Positions 8,073-17,989 are shown, numbered from the stretch's first letter. The stretch is DNA of 64,000 nt from Pseudarthrobacter sp. NBSH8 (GCF_014217545.1 NZ_CP043178.1:3596001-3660000); one strand, 5' to 3'. Numbers and translations are program-made. The notes: generated by a model from the sequence alone, not told the origin.

Positions 8073-10076
8073 CTATTTGACCCAGTCCGCGTCGCCGAAG
8101 GGGCCGCCGCGGAAGTGGGCGCGGAGGTACTCCCCCACCACTGCAGCCCCCAGATCATCGGTCTCGGGAGCCACCACCCGGCCGCCAACCCGGCGCGCCA
8201 TCCGCTGGATGAACCGTTCCAGGCCCGGATCGGCGCCGAGCCGGAAGAACGTGACCTGGGTGCCGGCACGCCCCAGGCGGTCGAGCTCGGCCACGGTAAT
8301 CCGGATGGTCTCCGGGTCCGGCGGGTAGTCGAACCAGGTCTCACCGTCGGCCAGCAGGTGCGCGGTTGGTTCGCCGTCGGTCACCACTAGGAGGACCGGC
8401 TGCATGGACGGGTGCTTGCGGAAGAACCGGCCCGCCAGCAGTAGGCCGTGGTGCAGATTGGTTCCCTTGTTCTGGAAGGGCGGCAAGGCGGTGAGCTCGC
8501 CGATGTCCGTGGTCTGCGCGTAGCGGCCGAACGTGATCAGCTGCAGCCGGTCGCCGCGGAAGCGCGTTGAAATGAGGTGGTGCAGGGCGAGTGCGGTGCG
8601 TTTCATGGGCATCCAGCGTCCTTGGGCGGCCATCGAGAAGGACACGTCCACGAGCAGGACCACGGCAGCCTGGGTACGCGCCTCAGTTTCCGCCACCTCG
8701 ATGTCGTCCGCGGCGAGGCGCAGTCCGCTGCCCGGGTCTCCGCCGTCGGCAATCGTCCGACGGATCGCGTTGGTGATGGTCCGCGTGACGTCCCACGGCT
8801 CGGCGTCACCGAACTCCCACGGGCGGCTGGAGCCCGTTTGCTCCCCGGCCGCCCCGGCAACGCGCGTGTCCCTGCGCCCCTGCCGGCTGGAAAGCTGCTT
8901 GGCGGTGTCACGCAGCAGCGCCCGCCCGAGCCGCCGCATGGACTGCGGTGACAACCGGAGATCCCCGTCCGCCCCGCGTTGGAGGTACCCGCCGTCGTGC
9001 ATTGCGCGCTCAATCTCCGCAAGGGTGCGTGCCGTGACGGCGGCATCCTGCCCGAGCTGGCGGGCCAGGGCGTCGAGGTCCAAGTCGTCCAGGCTGGACC
9101 CGTTGTAGGACTGGGAGAGCTGCTCGGACAGCTCGTCCAGCTCAGCGAGGTCCTGCAGCATACCCGTGCCGTCGCCCAGGCCGAGCCCCTCCTCGCCCTC
9201 GAAGCGTTCGGAGCCGGTCCAGTCCTCGCCGGGGCGCAGGGCGCGCAGGTTGTCGTCGAGTTGGCCGAGCTGGGCCATGAGTTGCGGCGAGCCGAACGCC
9301 TGGGCGGAGAGGTTCATCAGCTCCTCCCGCTGCTCCTTGGACATGGATTGCAGCATCCGCTGGGCTGCGGCCGCGCGCTGGGCGAGGGCGTCGATCAGTT
9401 CGTCGACGGACTGTGGATTCTCGGGAAAGTAGTGGCCGTGTTTTGCCATGAAGTTCTGGAAGTCCGCGTCGGTGTCCTCGCCGCGCCGGTGTTTGTCGAG
9501 GAGCCCGTTGAGGTCCTGCAGCATTTCGTTGACGGCCGCACGGTCCTCGTCGGTGGCGTTCTCGAGTGCCTGCTTCATGCCGGCGAACCGCTGGTCAAGG
9601 ACTTCGCGGCCCAGCAGGTCCTTGATCCGTTCGAACGCCTCGCTGGCTGTCGATGACTGCCAGTCGTAGGAGGCCAGTTCGTTGACCGCTGCCGCCGTGG
9701 ACCGGGGCAGGTTCTGCAGCTGCATCTCCCGGAAGGACCGGTCGGTGTTGTCCATCATCGCGTCGCGGGCCAGCTGTTTGCGCTCCTCCAGCACCGCGGT
9801 GTCCAGCAGCTTCCGGACTTCGTTCAGGGTGCCGTCCAGCTTGTGCCGGCCCAGGAGGTCCTTGCGGCGCTGCTGGACGCGGCCGGCGAGGTCGTCCAGG
9901 CCTTCGCGGCTGCGGCCGCCGCGGCGCAGGTACTCCTGCAGAGCGTGCCGGGGTGAGTAGCCGGCCATGACGTCCTCGGCCACGGCGTCAAGCGCTTCCG
10001 CCAGGTCCACCGGCGGCGCGAGCGGATCCGGTCCGCCCCTGTACCGGCTGTACCTGGACCGGTTGTGAACGCTCAT
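8073..10076 (-). CDS. VWA-domain protein, partner of a MoxR ATPase
   Basis: A 667-residue cytosolic protein with a long, mostly helical, charged and Gln-rich N-terminal region (about 1-400) and a C-terminal von Willebrand A domain. The MIDAS metal site is complete: DVSFS around residue 475, Thr in NKGTNLH and Asp in VVTDGEPT. It lies 42 bases downstream of the AAA+ ATPase gene on the same strand. In MoxR/CoxE and chelatase-like systems the ATPase and the VWA protein act together to remodel or insert metal into target proteins. The target is not evident here. Confidence 0.85.
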   Translation of the reverse strand: MSVHNRSRYSRYRGGPDPLAPPVDLAEALDAVAEDVMAGYSPRHALQEYLRRGGRSREGLDDLAGRVQQRRKDLLGRHKLDGTLNEVRKLLDTAVLEERKQLARDAMMDNTDRSFREMQLQNLPRSTAAAVNELASYDWQSSTASEAFERIKDLLGREVLDQRFAGMKQALENATDEDRAAVNEMLQDLNGLLDKHRRGEDTDADFQNFMAKHGHYFPENPQSVDELIDALAQRAAAAQRMLQSMSKEQREELMNLSAQAFGSPQLMAQLGQLDDNLRALRPGEDWTGSERFEGEEGLGLGDGTGMLQDLAELDELSEQLSQSYNGSSLDDLDLDALARQLGQDAAVTARTLAEIERAMHDGGYLQRGADGDLRLSPQSMRRLGRALLRDTAKQLSSRQGRRDTRVAGAAGEQTGSSRPWEFGDAEPWDVTRTITNAIRRTIADGGDPGSGLRLAADDIEVAETEARTQAAVVLLVDVSFSMAAQGRWMPMKRTALALHHLISTRFRGDRLQLITFGRYAQTTDIGELTALPPFQNKGTNLHHGLLLAGRFFRKHPSMQPVLLVVTDGEPTAHLLADGETWFDYPPDPETIRITVAELDRLGRAGTQVTFFRLGADPGLERFIQRMARRVGGRVVAPETDDLGAAVVGEYLRAHFRGGPFGDADWVK

Positions 10077-10118
10077 GGCCCTCCTGTCCTCAAGCTTTCG
10101 AACTACGCGAGGTAGCTT

Positions 10119-11528
10119 CTAGCCGTAAACCGTCGCCTCGTCGTCGGACTCCTTGGCGATCCGCCGTGCGAGGTAGAGGCCTTCCAAGGCCAGTTCGACG
10201 GCGGCGGCTCGCTGCCCGTCGTTCGTCGCCCCCAGGCGCTCACTGATGTCGTCGTAGAGGCGGGAGCCGTTGAGCGACGGGAGGTTGTCCAGGAACTCCC
10301 GCGCGGTGACCAGTTCCCCGGTGGTCACCGTGGTGTGGCCGTCGAGCGCGGCCACAAGCTGCCCCATGTCGATGCCATGAAAGTGCGCTTGCACGGCTTC
10401 CGCGGTGGCCATGCGCAGGAGATGGTCCAAAATCTCCTGTTCACGCCCTTCCTCACCGGACTCGAACTCAATCTTGCCGCCAAGGACCTCCACCGCCGCG
10501 TCCAGGTCGATGATCCGGGCCACGGCCTCGTCCTCGCCGCGCACACTGGCACGGCGAAGGGCTGCGGCGGCCACGGTTTCGGCGCCCGCGATGGCGAAGC
10601 GTGCGGACACCCCGGAGGTCTGGTTGATCGCCGGGGACTGCCGCAGCGCCCGGGTGTAGCGGGCCAGGATCTCGAGGATGACGGGCGGGACGCCGGCCAC
10701 CAGCTGCCCCTCCTGCTTGATGACGGCCACCTCGTCGTCAAGCTCCAGGGGGTAGTGGGTGCGGATCTCGGCGCCGAAGCGGTCCCGCAGCGGCGTGATG
10801 ATCCGGCCGCGGTTCGTGTAATCCTCGGGGTTGGCGGACGCGACCACGAGGACGTCCAGCGGCAGCCGCAGCACGTAGCCGCGGATCTGGATGTCGCGTT
10901 CCTCCATCACGTTCAGCATCGAAACCTGGATGCGCTCGGCGAGGTCGGGCAGCTCGTTGATGGCTATGATTCCGCGGTTTGAACGCGGGACCAGGCCGTA
11001 GTGGATGGTTTCCGGGTCGCCAAGCCTGCGGCCTTCGGCCACGCGCATCGGGTCGATGTCCCCTATCAGGTCGGCGACGGAGGTGTCCGGCGTCGCGAGC
11101 TTTTCGACGTACCGTTCGGAGCGGTGGCGCCAGGCCACCCGCAGCCGGTCCCCTTCGGTGAGGACGCGGGCACGGGATTGCTCGGTGATGGGTTCGTACG
11201 GGTGTTCGTTGAGTTCCGATTCCTCGATCACCGGCGACCACTCGTCCAGCAGCCCGGCCAGGGTGCGCAGCAGCCGGGTCTTGCCCTGCCCCCGTTCGCC
11301 GAGCAGGACGATGTCGTGGCCGGCGAGCAGGGCCCGCTCGAGCTGGGGCAGGACGGTCCGGCTGAAACCGAACATCCCGGGCCAGGGATCGGTGCCGGCG
11401 GCGAGCGCGGCGAGCAGGTTGTCGCGGATTTCGCGGCGCAGGTCCTTGTGCACGTGGCCGGAGGCACGCAGTTCACCAACAGTGAAGATATCGGGGCGAT
11501 CACTCACTCCTCTACGGTAGACCTCCAC
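10119..11528 (-). CDS. MoxR/chelatase-type AAA+ ATPase
   Basis: A 469-residue AAA+ protein related to magnesium-chelatase subunit I and MoxR. Walker A (GERGQGKT) is at residues 77-84, a Walker B-like NELPD segment follows near 200, and sensor-like SANPEDYTNRG comes after it. The start is uncertain: GTG 11528 is the longest, and GTG 11507 (reading V-S-D-R-P) is an alternative overlapping GAGGAG. It precedes the VWA gene in the same direction and is likely its motor partner. Confidence 0.85.
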   Translation of the reverse strand: MEVYRRGVSDRPDIFTVGELRASGHVHKDLRREIRDNLLAALAAGTDPWPGMFGFSRTVLPQLERALLAGHDIVLLGERGQGKTRLLRTLAGLLDEWSPVIEESELNEHPYEPITEQSRARVLTEGDRLRVAWRHRSERYVEKLATPDTSVADLIGDIDPMRVAEGRRLGDPETIHYGLVPRSNRGIIAINELPDLAERIQVSMLNVMEERDIQIRGYVLRLPLDVLVVASANPEDYTNRGRIITPLRDRFGAEIRTHYPLELDDEVAVIKQEGQLVAGVPPVILEILARYTRALRQSPAINQTSGVSARFAIAGAETVAAAALRRASVRGEDEAVARIIDLDAAVEVLGGKIEFESGEEGREQEILDHLLRMATAEAVQAHFHGIDMGQLVAALDGHTTVTTGELVTAREFLDNLPSLNGSRLYDDISERLGATNDGQRAAAVELALEGLYLARRIAKESDDEATVYG

Positions 11529-11742
11529 CGGGCGGGGATCGAGGGATTTGTCCAGATTCCCTGCTCACAGGGCGCCGTGAGTCTTACGCTTGATCCTGAT
11601 GACTGCAGCCATGCCGCCGGAATCGCCGGCACCTCCTTCGGGTCCGTCTGGCACCCTGCTTCTTTTGGTGCGCCACGGGGAGATCGCGGTCATGCGGCCC
11701 CTGAAAGTGCACTTGGTACGGCTTAGGCAATAGTCTGGCCAG
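11529..11742. promoter_or_regulatory. divergent promoter region between the ATPase and betI-like genes
   Basis: No gene fits here. On the plus strand TAGTCT occupies -12 to -7 relative to ATG 11743, the -10 position for a leaderless transcript, and no Shine-Dalgarno sequence precedes the ATG. Confidence 0.4.
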
Positions 11743-12336
11743 ATGGGGACCAATGCCGTGAACACCGGCGAACAGATGGACAGGCAGTCGCGTATTCTCG
11801 AGGCGGCGCTGGATCTGCTGTCCCGCCACGGGATCTCGGGTGTGAGCATGCGGGCCGTGGCCCGCGAAGCCGGCGTCGCGCTCGGCCTGGTGAACTACTA
11901 CTACGACGACAAGACGAGCCTGATACGGGCAGCCCTGCGCCGGGTCGACGAGCACGACCTTCTGCTGGTGGCGCCCGACCCGTTGTCAGCCCCGGAGGAA
12001 CAACTGCGCCAGGCCTTGCGGCGGGTGGCAGCCGCTGACCTGTTGACCACCCGCTATCTGTCCCTGCGCCTGCACCTTTGGGCCCTCGCCCAAGCGGACG
12101 AGGGCTATGCACAGATCAACGCCGAAGCCTTCGACCGCTATCTCGACGGACTCGCTGCACTGGTTTCCAACGCCCAACCCGGCCTCTCCTGGGAGGCCTG
12201 CCGGGAGCGGGCGGCTGACATTGTCGTCATCCAAAACGGCATGTGGCTGACGACGCTTCTCGGCGTTGATGAGGCTTCCATCCAGAGAAGTATCGCCCGC
12301 ACGGAACAAATCGCCTTCGCGCCGCTTCAGGAGTAA
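11743..12336 (+). CDS. betI: TetR/AcrR-family repressor, BetI-like
   Basis: A 197-residue TetR regulator. The N-terminal helix-turn-helix spans about residues 33-60 (GVSMRAVAREAGVALG followed by VNYYYDDK); the rest is the helical ligand-binding domain. It sits directly upstream of betaine aldehyde dehydrogenase and choline dehydrogenase genes, with two inverted repeats in the gap between. It therefore probably represses the choline-to-betaine operon and responds to choline, as known for BetI. The symbol rests on context plus family, not on a specific signature. No ribosome-binding site is visible; the gene may be leaderless. Confidence 0.75.
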   Translation: MGTNAVNTGEQMDRQSRILEAALDLLSRHGISGVSMRAVAREAGVALGLVNYYYDDKTSLIRAALRRVDEHDLLLVAPDPLSAPEEQLRQALRRVAAADLLTTRYLSLRLHLWALAQADEGYAQINAEAFDRYLDGLAALVSNAQPGLSWEACRERAADIVVIQNGMWLTTLLGVDEASIQRSIARTEQIAFAPLQE

Positions 12337-12351
12337 GCCCGCCAAGTAGCA

Positions 12352-12391
12352 TTGAACGACTGTTCAAAAAAGCATTGAACACTCGTTCAAT
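12352..12391. promoter_or_regulatory. tandem TetR operators upstream of betB
   Basis: Two inverted repeats with the same arms: TTGAAC-N4-GTTCAA at 12352-12367 and ATTGAAC-N4-GTTCAAT at 12374-12391, with centres 23 bp apart (about two helical turns). They lie between the TetR gene and the aldehyde dehydrogenase start at 12411, which argues against using the in-frame ATG at 12375. Confidence 0.8.
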
Positions 12392-12410
12392 GTCCGCTAC
12401 TGTCCTTTCT

Positions 12411-13949
12411 ATGACTTACGCCACACCCCTTCGGGACGTCCCCCACACCAAAAAAACTGAAACAGCATCCACCCTGTTCATCAACGGCGCTTGGGAGGCA
12501 GCCGCCTCGGGCGCTGTCCGCGAAATCCGAAACCCCGCCGACGGCGAACTGGTGGCCACGGTGTCGGAGGCCGGCCGGGAGGATGCGGAACGCGCCATTG
12601 CCGCAGCCCGTGCAGCCTTCGACTCCGGAACCTGGTCGAACGTCCCGGCCCCCGAGCGCGGCACCTTCCTCCTGAAAGTCGCCGCCGGACTGCGCGAACG
12701 CCGGGAAAAGTTCGCCCGCGCCGAGTCGCTGGACACCGGCAAGCGCATGGTCGAAAGCCGCATCGACATGGACGACATTGCCGCCTGCTTCGAGTACTTC
12801 GGCAGGCTCGCCGGGCAACAGGCGGGCCGCATGGTCGACGCCGGGAACCCCGCCGTCGTCAGCAAAATCGTCTACGAACCCGTAGGCGTCTGCGGCCTGA
12901 TCACGCCGTGGAACTACCCCCTGCTCCAGGCGGCGTGGAAGATCGCGCCCGCACTGGCCGCCGGCTGCACGTTCGTCCTCAAGCCCTCCGAGCTGACCCC
13001 GTCCACAGCCATCCTGGCCATGCAACTGCTGCAGGACCTCGGCCTGCCGGACGGCGTCGCCAACCTCGTGACCGGCCCCGGCGCGGAAGCGGGCGCACCG
13101 CTCTCGGAACACCCCGCCGTCGACCTCGTGTCCTTCACGGGCGGGCTGGAAACCGGCAAGCGCATCGCGGCGGCCGCCGCCGGCACCGTCAAGAAGGTGG
13201 CCCTGGAGCTTGGCGGCAAGAACCCCAACGTGGTGTTCGCGGACGCGGACTTCGACGCCGCCGTCGACAATGCCCTGAACGGCGCGTTCGTCCACTCCGG
13301 GCAGGTCTGCTCCGCCGGGGCGCGGCTGGTGGTGGAGGAATCGATCGCCGAACGCTTCGTGGACGAGCTGGTCCGGCGTGCCCGGGACGTCCGGCTCGGC
13401 GGGCCATTCGATGAGGCTGCGGAAACCGGGCCGCTGATTTCGGCGGCCCACCGCGACAAAGTCCACGCCTACGTCCAGCGCGGCATCCAGGAGGGTGCTC
13501 GGCTGCGGACCGGCGGCGCGGCGCCGCAAGGAGAAAAGTACGACGGCGGATTCTATTACCAGCCCACCATCCTGGACCGTGTCGAAAGAGGCATGTCCGT
13601 GGTCATCGACGAGGCGTTCGGCCCGGTGGTGACGGTGGAAACGTTCCGCACCGAGGACGAAGCGGTAGCTACCGCCAACGACACCATCTATGGCCTGGCC
13701 GGCGCAGTCTGGACCCAGGATGCCGGCAAGGCGCAGCGCGTCGCATCCCGGCTGCGGCACGGCACGGTCTGGATCAACGACTACCACCCCTACCTCCCCC
13801 AGGCCGAGTGGGGCGGCTTCGGCCAGTCCGGCGTCGGCCGCGAGCTGGGCCCCACAGGGCTGGCCGAATACCAGGAAGCCAAGCACATCTACCAGAACAC
13901 CAGCCCGCAGGTGACCGGCTGGTTCGCCGACCGCGGCAAGGAGAACTAG
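12411..13949 (+). CDS. betB: betaine aldehyde dehydrogenase-type aldehyde dehydrogenase
   Basis: A 512-residue NAD(P)-dependent aldehyde dehydrogenase. The general base Glu266 is in LELGGKNP and the nucleophile Cys300 in SGQVCSAG, with a PWNYP segment upstream. Because the next gene is a choline dehydrogenase-type GMC oxidoreductase and a BetI-like repressor precedes it, the likely reaction is betaine aldehyde to glycine betaine, for osmoprotection or choline catabolism. ATG 12411 is preferred over ATG 12375, which lies inside an operator. The downstream GMC gene begins immediately after the stop. Confidence 0.85.
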   Translation: MTYATPLRDVPHTKKTETASTLFINGAWEAAASGAVREIRNPADGELVATVSEAGREDAERAIAAARAAFDSGTWSNVPAPERGTFLLKVAAGLRERREKFARAESLDTGKRMVESRIDMDDIAACFEYFGRLAGQQAGRMVDAGNPAVVSKIVYEPVGVCGLITPWNYPLLQAAWKIAPALAAGCTFVLKPSELTPSTAILAMQLLQDLGLPDGVANLVTGPGAEAGAPLSEHPAVDLVSFTGGLETGKRIAAAAAGTVKKVALELGGKNPNVVFADADFDAAVDNALNGAFVHSGQVCSAGARLVVEESIAERFVDELVRRARDVRLGGPFDEAAETGPLISAAHRDKVHAYVQRGIQEGARLRTGGAAPQGEKYDGGFYYQPTILDRVERGMSVVIDEAFGPVVTVETFRTEDEAVATANDTIYGLAGAVWTQDAGKAQRVASRLRHGTVWINDYHPYLPQAEWGGFGQSGVGRELGPTGLAEYQEAKHIYQNTSPQVTGWFADRGKEN

Positions 13950-15590
13950 ATGCACTACGACACCATCGGCGACGCCACCGAGCGCGGGTTCGACTACATC
14001 GTCATCGGCGGCGGATCCGCAGGGGCCGCCGTCGCCGCCCGGCTGAGCGAGGATCCGGACGTCACCGTGGCCCTCGTGGAGGCCGGCCCGGATGACCGCA
14101 ACCTGCCCGAAATCCTGCAGCTGGACCGCTGGATGGAACTGCTCGAATCCGGCTACGACTGGGACTACCCGGTGGAACCGCAGGAAAACGGCAACTCCTT
14201 CATGCGCCACGCCCGTGCCAAGGTGATGGGCGGCTGCTCGAGCCACAACTCCTGCATCGCCTTCTGGGCACCCCGCGAGGACTTGGACGAGTGGGAGTCC
14301 AAGCACGGCGCCACCGGCTGGAACGCCGATGCCGCCTGGCGCCTCTACAAGCGGCTGGAAACCAACGAGGACGCCGGCCCGGACGCACCCCACCACGGGG
14401 ACTCAGGACCCGTGCACCTGATGAACGTGCCCCCGGCGGACCCTGCCGGCGTCGCGTTTTTGGACGCCTGCGAACAGACGGGCATTCCCCGTGCGAAGTT
14501 CAACACCGGCACCACCGTGACCAACGGGGCCAACTTCTTCCAGATCAACCGTCGCGCGGACGGCACCCGGGCCTCCAGCTCGGTCTCCTACATCCATCCC
14601 ATCATCGACCGCGAAAACTTCACCCTGCTGACAGGCCTCCGCGCCCGCCAGCTGGTGTTCGACGCGGACAAGCGCTGCACCGGCGTGGACGTGGTGGACT
14701 CCGCCTTCGGCCGGACCCACCGGCTCTCCGCCCACCGCGAGGTCATCCTGTCCACCGGCGCCATCGACTCCCCCAAGCTGCTGATGCTCTCCGGCATCGG
14801 CCCGGCAGCCCACCTGGCTCAGCACGGCATCGAGGTGCTGGTGGACTCCCCCGGCGTGGGCGAAAACCTGCAGGACCACCCCGAAGGCGTGGTCCAGTTC
14901 GAGGCCAGGCAGCCCATGGTGCAGACCTCCACCCAGTGGTGGGAGATCGGCATCTTCACCCGCACCGAGGAGGGCCTGGACCGCCCGGACCTGATGATGC
15001 ACTACGGTTCCGTCCCGTTCGACATGAACACCCTGCGGTACGGCTACCCCACCACGGAGAACGGCTTTTCCCTCACCCCGAACGTCACGCACGCCCGCTC
15101 CCGCGGCACCGTCCGGCTGCGCAGCCGCGATTTCCGCGACAAGCCCATGGTGGATCCGCGCTATTTCACGGATCCCGACGGCCACGACATGCGGGTCATG
15201 GTGGCCGGCATCCGCAAGGCGCGCGAAATCGCCGCCCAGCCCGCCATGGCCGAATGGACCGGCCGCGAGCTATCGCCCGGCGTCGAGGCGCAGACGGACG
15301 AGGAGCTGCGGGACTACATCCGCAAGACCCACAACACCGTGTACCACCCGGTGGGTACGGTCCGGATGGGGCCTGCTGACGACGGGATGTCACCGTTGGA
15401 TCCCGAGCTGCGGGTCAAGGGCGTCACCGGCCTGCGCGTGGCGGATGCCTCCGTGATGCCTGAACACGTCACCGTCAATCCCAACATCACCGTCATGATG
15501 ATCGGCGAGCGCTGCGCCGACCTCATCCGCGCCGGCCACACCGATGGCGCTGCAAGGGAAGGGGTGGAGCTCAGCCCGTCCTTCGCCTGA
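13950..15590 (+). CDS. betA: GMC oxidoreductase, choline dehydrogenase-type
   Basis: A 546-residue FAD-dependent GMC oxidoreductase. The dinucleotide-binding motif GGGSAG occurs around residues 22-27, the second GMC signature STGAIDSPKLLMLSG in the middle, and the active-site His in YHPVGTVRMG with a terminal NPNITVMM segment. The start codon abuts the betB stop. It probably oxidises choline to betaine aldehyde, feeding BetB; a related alcohol substrate is possible since GMC specificity cannot be read by eye. Confidence 0.82.
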   Translation: MHYDTIGDATERGFDYIVIGGGSAGAAVAARLSEDPDVTVALVEAGPDDRNLPEILQLDRWMELLESGYDWDYPVEPQENGNSFMRHARAKVMGGCSSHNSCIAFWAPREDLDEWESKHGATGWNADAAWRLYKRLETNEDAGPDAPHHGDSGPVHLMNVPPADPAGVAFLDACEQTGIPRAKFNTGTTVTNGANFFQINRRADGTRASSSVSYIHPIIDRENFTLLTGLRARQLVFDADKRCTGVDVVDSAFGRTHRLSAHREVILSTGAIDSPKLLMLSGIGPAAHLAQHGIEVLVDSPGVGENLQDHPEGVVQFEARQPMVQTSTQWWEIGIFTRTEEGLDRPDLMMHYGSVPFDMNTLRYGYPTTENGFSLTPNVTHARSRGTVRLRSRDFRDKPMVDPRYFTDPDGHDMRVMVAGIRKAREIAAQPAMAEWTGRELSPGVEAQTDEELRDYIRKTHNTVYHPVGTVRMGPADDGMSPLDPELRVKGVTGLRVADASVMPEHVTVNPNITVMMIGERCADLIRAGHTDGAAREGVELSPSFA

Positions 15591-15678
15591 GAGGCGACTT
15601 CCGGAGGCTTTTTGATCCCGCGTCCAATGGCGGCCGCGGGCTGCATCGTCGTACTTTTCTGACATAGGAGTTCACATT

Positions 15679-17289
15679 TTGGAACCCAGCAAGAGTATTG
15701 ATTCAAGCGGCATGGACGAATTTGGCTATACCCAGACCCTGGACCGGAGCATCGGCAAGTTTGCCAGCTTCGCCGCAGGCGTCAGCTACATCTCCATCCT
15801 CACCGGCGTCTTCCAACTGTTCTACTTTGGTTTTTCCATGGCCGGCCCGGCGTACGCCTGGTCCTGGCCCATCGTCTTCGTCGGCCAGCTGATGGTGGCC
15901 CTGTGTTTTGCCGAACTGGCGGGCCGGTACCCCGTTGCCGGGTCGGTGTATAACTGGGCCAAGCGGCTCTCGTCCGGGACCTCGTCCTGGCTGGCCGGCT
16001 GGCTGCTGATGCTGTCCTCCATCATGGCGCTGGGGTCAGTGGCGCTGGCCCTGCAGCTCACCCTGCCGCAGCTCTGGTCCGGCTTCCAGTTCGTCGGTGA
16101 CGGCACCGGCCCCTACGACTTCGCCATGAACGGCGTGGTGCTGGCCACCATCATGATCACCATCTCCACGCTCATCAACGCGTTCGGCGTGAAGCTGATG
16201 ACCAGGATCAACAGCATCGGCGTCTTCGTGGAGCTGACCGCGGCCGTGCTGCTGATCCTGGCGCTGGGCTGGCACGTGGTGCGGGGCCCCGAGGTCTTCT
16301 TCGACACAGCCGGCTTCGGCGAGGGCCACGACCTCGGCTTCTTCGGCGTCTTCCTGATCGGCGCCATGGCGTCCGGCTACGTCATGTACGGCTTCGACAC
16401 CGCCAGCTCCCTCGGCGAGGAAACGAAGGACCCCAAGCGCACGGCACCCAAGGCCATCCTGCGCGCCGTCACGGCCTCGTTCGTGCTGGGCGGGCTGATC
16501 CTGTTCTTCGGCATCTTGGCCGCACCGGACCTGAACGACCCCCTGGTGGGATCTGCCGACGGCGGCCTCCAGTACATCGTGCTCTCCGTCCTCGGCGGGC
16601 CTTTCGGCAAGGCCTTCCTGGCATGCATCGTGGTGGCCGTTGTGGTCTGCACCCTGGCTGTCCACGCTGCCGCCATCCGCATGATGTTCGCCATGGCCCG
16701 GGACAACAACCTGCCGTTCAGCCGGCAGCTCAGCAAGGTGGATCCGGTCCGCAGGACCCCCAAAGTCGCGGCGATCGTGATCGGCGTCATCGCCGTCATC
16801 CCGCTGCTGGTCAACGTCACGCAGCCTGCCATCTTTACCATTCTGTCCAGTATCAGCATCGTCCTGATCTACCTGTCCTACCTTCTGGTCACGGTTCCCC
16901 TGCTGCGGAAGCGGCTCCTGAAGCAGTGGCCGCTGCGGGATGAGCAGTCCGAATCCGGGTTCACAACAGGCAAATGGGGACTGCCGGTGAACATCGTGGC
17001 GGTCCTCTGGGGCGGGGCCATGACGGTGAATCTGGTGTGGCCCCGCCCGGAGATCTACAACTCGGTGCCGCCCTTCGAGTGGTACCTGCAGTGGGGCGGT
17101 GTGATGTTCGTGGCCGCCGTAATCATTGGCGGGACCCTCCTCTACCGCCTGAAGATCCGCCACCAGACCGGGGTGCTGGCCGAGCACGCCGCGGCAGTCG
17201 CAGCGCATCCGTCGTCGGCGGGCGCCGCGCCGCACGAAGCCCCGGAGGACGCCCTACAAGTCAAGGTGGCAGCGTCGGAAGCGCAGTAA
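15679..17289 (+). CDS. APC-superfamily permease of the choline/betaine locus
   Basis: A 536-residue membrane transporter with about 12 hydrophobic segments and the amino acid-polyamine-organocation family layout. The TTG start (15679) is supported by AGGAG eight bases upstream; ATG 15712 is an alternative. It follows betA in the same direction and is closed by a strong terminator, so it probably imports the substrate or a related amine or amino acid used with the betaine genes. The substrate is inferred only from location. Confidence 0.8.
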   Translation: MEPSKSIDSSGMDEFGYTQTLDRSIGKFASFAAGVSYISILTGVFQLFYFGFSMAGPAYAWSWPIVFVGQLMVALCFAELAGRYPVAGSVYNWAKRLSSGTSSWLAGWLLMLSSIMALGSVALALQLTLPQLWSGFQFVGDGTGPYDFAMNGVVLATIMITISTLINAFGVKLMTRINSIGVFVELTAAVLLILALGWHVVRGPEVFFDTAGFGEGHDLGFFGVFLIGAMASGYVMYGFDTASSLGEETKDPKRTAPKAILRAVTASFVLGGLILFFGILAAPDLNDPLVGSADGGLQYIVLSVLGGPFGKAFLACIVVAVVVCTLAVHAAAIRMMFAMARDNNLPFSRQLSKVDPVRRTPKVAAIVIGVIAVIPLLVNVTQPAIFTILSSISIVLIYLSYLLVTVPLLRKRLLKQWPLRDEQSESGFTTGKWGLPVNIVAVLWGGAMTVNLVWPRPEIYNSVPPFEWYLQWGGVMFVAAVIIGGTLLYRLKIRHQTGVLAEHAAAVAAHPSSAGAAPHEAPEDALQVKVAASEAQ

Positions 17290-17302
17290 CGCCCAGCAGA
17301 AA

Positions 17303-17340
17303 GGCCGACGACGGCACTCACGTGAGTGCCGTCGTTGGCC
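17303..17340. terminator. strong hairpin terminator after the betaine locus
   Basis: A near-perfect palindrome of 38 bases with arms GGCCGACGACGGCACTCAC and GTGAGTGCCGTCGTTGGCC, followed by CTTTGT. It separates the permease gene from the lipoprotein/ECF unit. Confidence 0.85.
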
Positions 17341-17434
17341 CTTTGTGCCGGTGGCCCCCGCGCACACGCGTGACCTGGCGTCACACAACGTGACGGCCTC
17401 CGCATCCGGATCAGCAACGTCCTACCCTTGACAG

Positions 17435-17989
17435 GTGACTTTGACTACGATCCGCACCGCCGCCGCGAGCTCCCTCGCCGCCGCCGGTCTCCTGTTTACC
17501 CTCGCCGCCTGTTCCGCACCGGCCGCGACCCAGCCAACCACCTCTGCCCCGGCGACGACGGCAACGGCCTCACCCAGCGCCTCCGGACCCTGCGCGGGCG
17601 TGAAGGTGATCGTCGATTCGGGCGCCCTGAAGCAGGCTGCTGCTGACACCTCCGTGTGCGTGGCTGTGGACGCGGCGACGCCCGTATCCAAGGTGCTCGA
17701 CGAGGCTAAGGTGAAAACCGTGGGCACTACCGAATACCCCAATGAACTGGTGTGCCGTGTGAATGGTGTGCCCGCCGCAGACTTCGATATCACCCACAAG
17801 GGCGGCACGTACCGGGAAGAGTGCGGCAAGATGCCCGCAGCCTTCGCCTACTGGTCCCTCTGGGTTAAGCCGGCCACCGGCGACTGGGCCTACGCGCAGG
17901 AAGGCCTCGCCACCCTCCAGGTAAGCCCGGGTGAGAGCCTGGAACTGCTGTACACGGTCGACGGCGAACCGGCCGCACCGGCAGCATGA
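17435..17989 (+). CDS. secreted lipoprotein preceding an ECF transporter (DUF4430-like)
   Basis: A 184-residue protein with a lipoprotein signal peptide: basic N-terminus, hydrophobic core and lipobox LAAC with Cys26. A Thr/Ser/Pro/Ala-rich linker follows. The mature part has paired cysteines and a Tyr/Trp-rich end (AYWSLW, GDWAYAQEG) that resembles DUF4430, the domain also found in transcobalamin-like proteins; this is a visual match. The stop overlaps the ECF fusion start by ATGA, so it probably works with that transporter outside the membrane. GTG 17435 has no ribosome-binding site, but TACCCT lies at -12 to -7, fitting a leaderless mRNA. Confidence 0.72.
   Translation: MTLTTIRTAAASSLAAAGLLFTLAACSAPAATQPTTSAPATTATASPSASGPCAGVKVIVDSGALKQAAADTSVCVAVDAATPVSKVLDEAKVKTVGTTEYPNELVCRVNGVPAADFDITHKGGTYREECGKMPAAFAYWSLWVKPATGDWAYAQEGLATLQVSPGESLELLYTVDGEPAAPAA

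Noticed and set aside
12375..12410. Upstream in-frame start for the betaine aldehyde dehydrogenase
   Set aside because: It lies within the second TetR operator; ATG 12411 is more reasonable.
12387..14396. 669-codon open frame on the minus strand across betB and betA
   Set aside because: Antisense to two complete oxidoreductase genes with all catalytic motifs; no motif in the frame itself.
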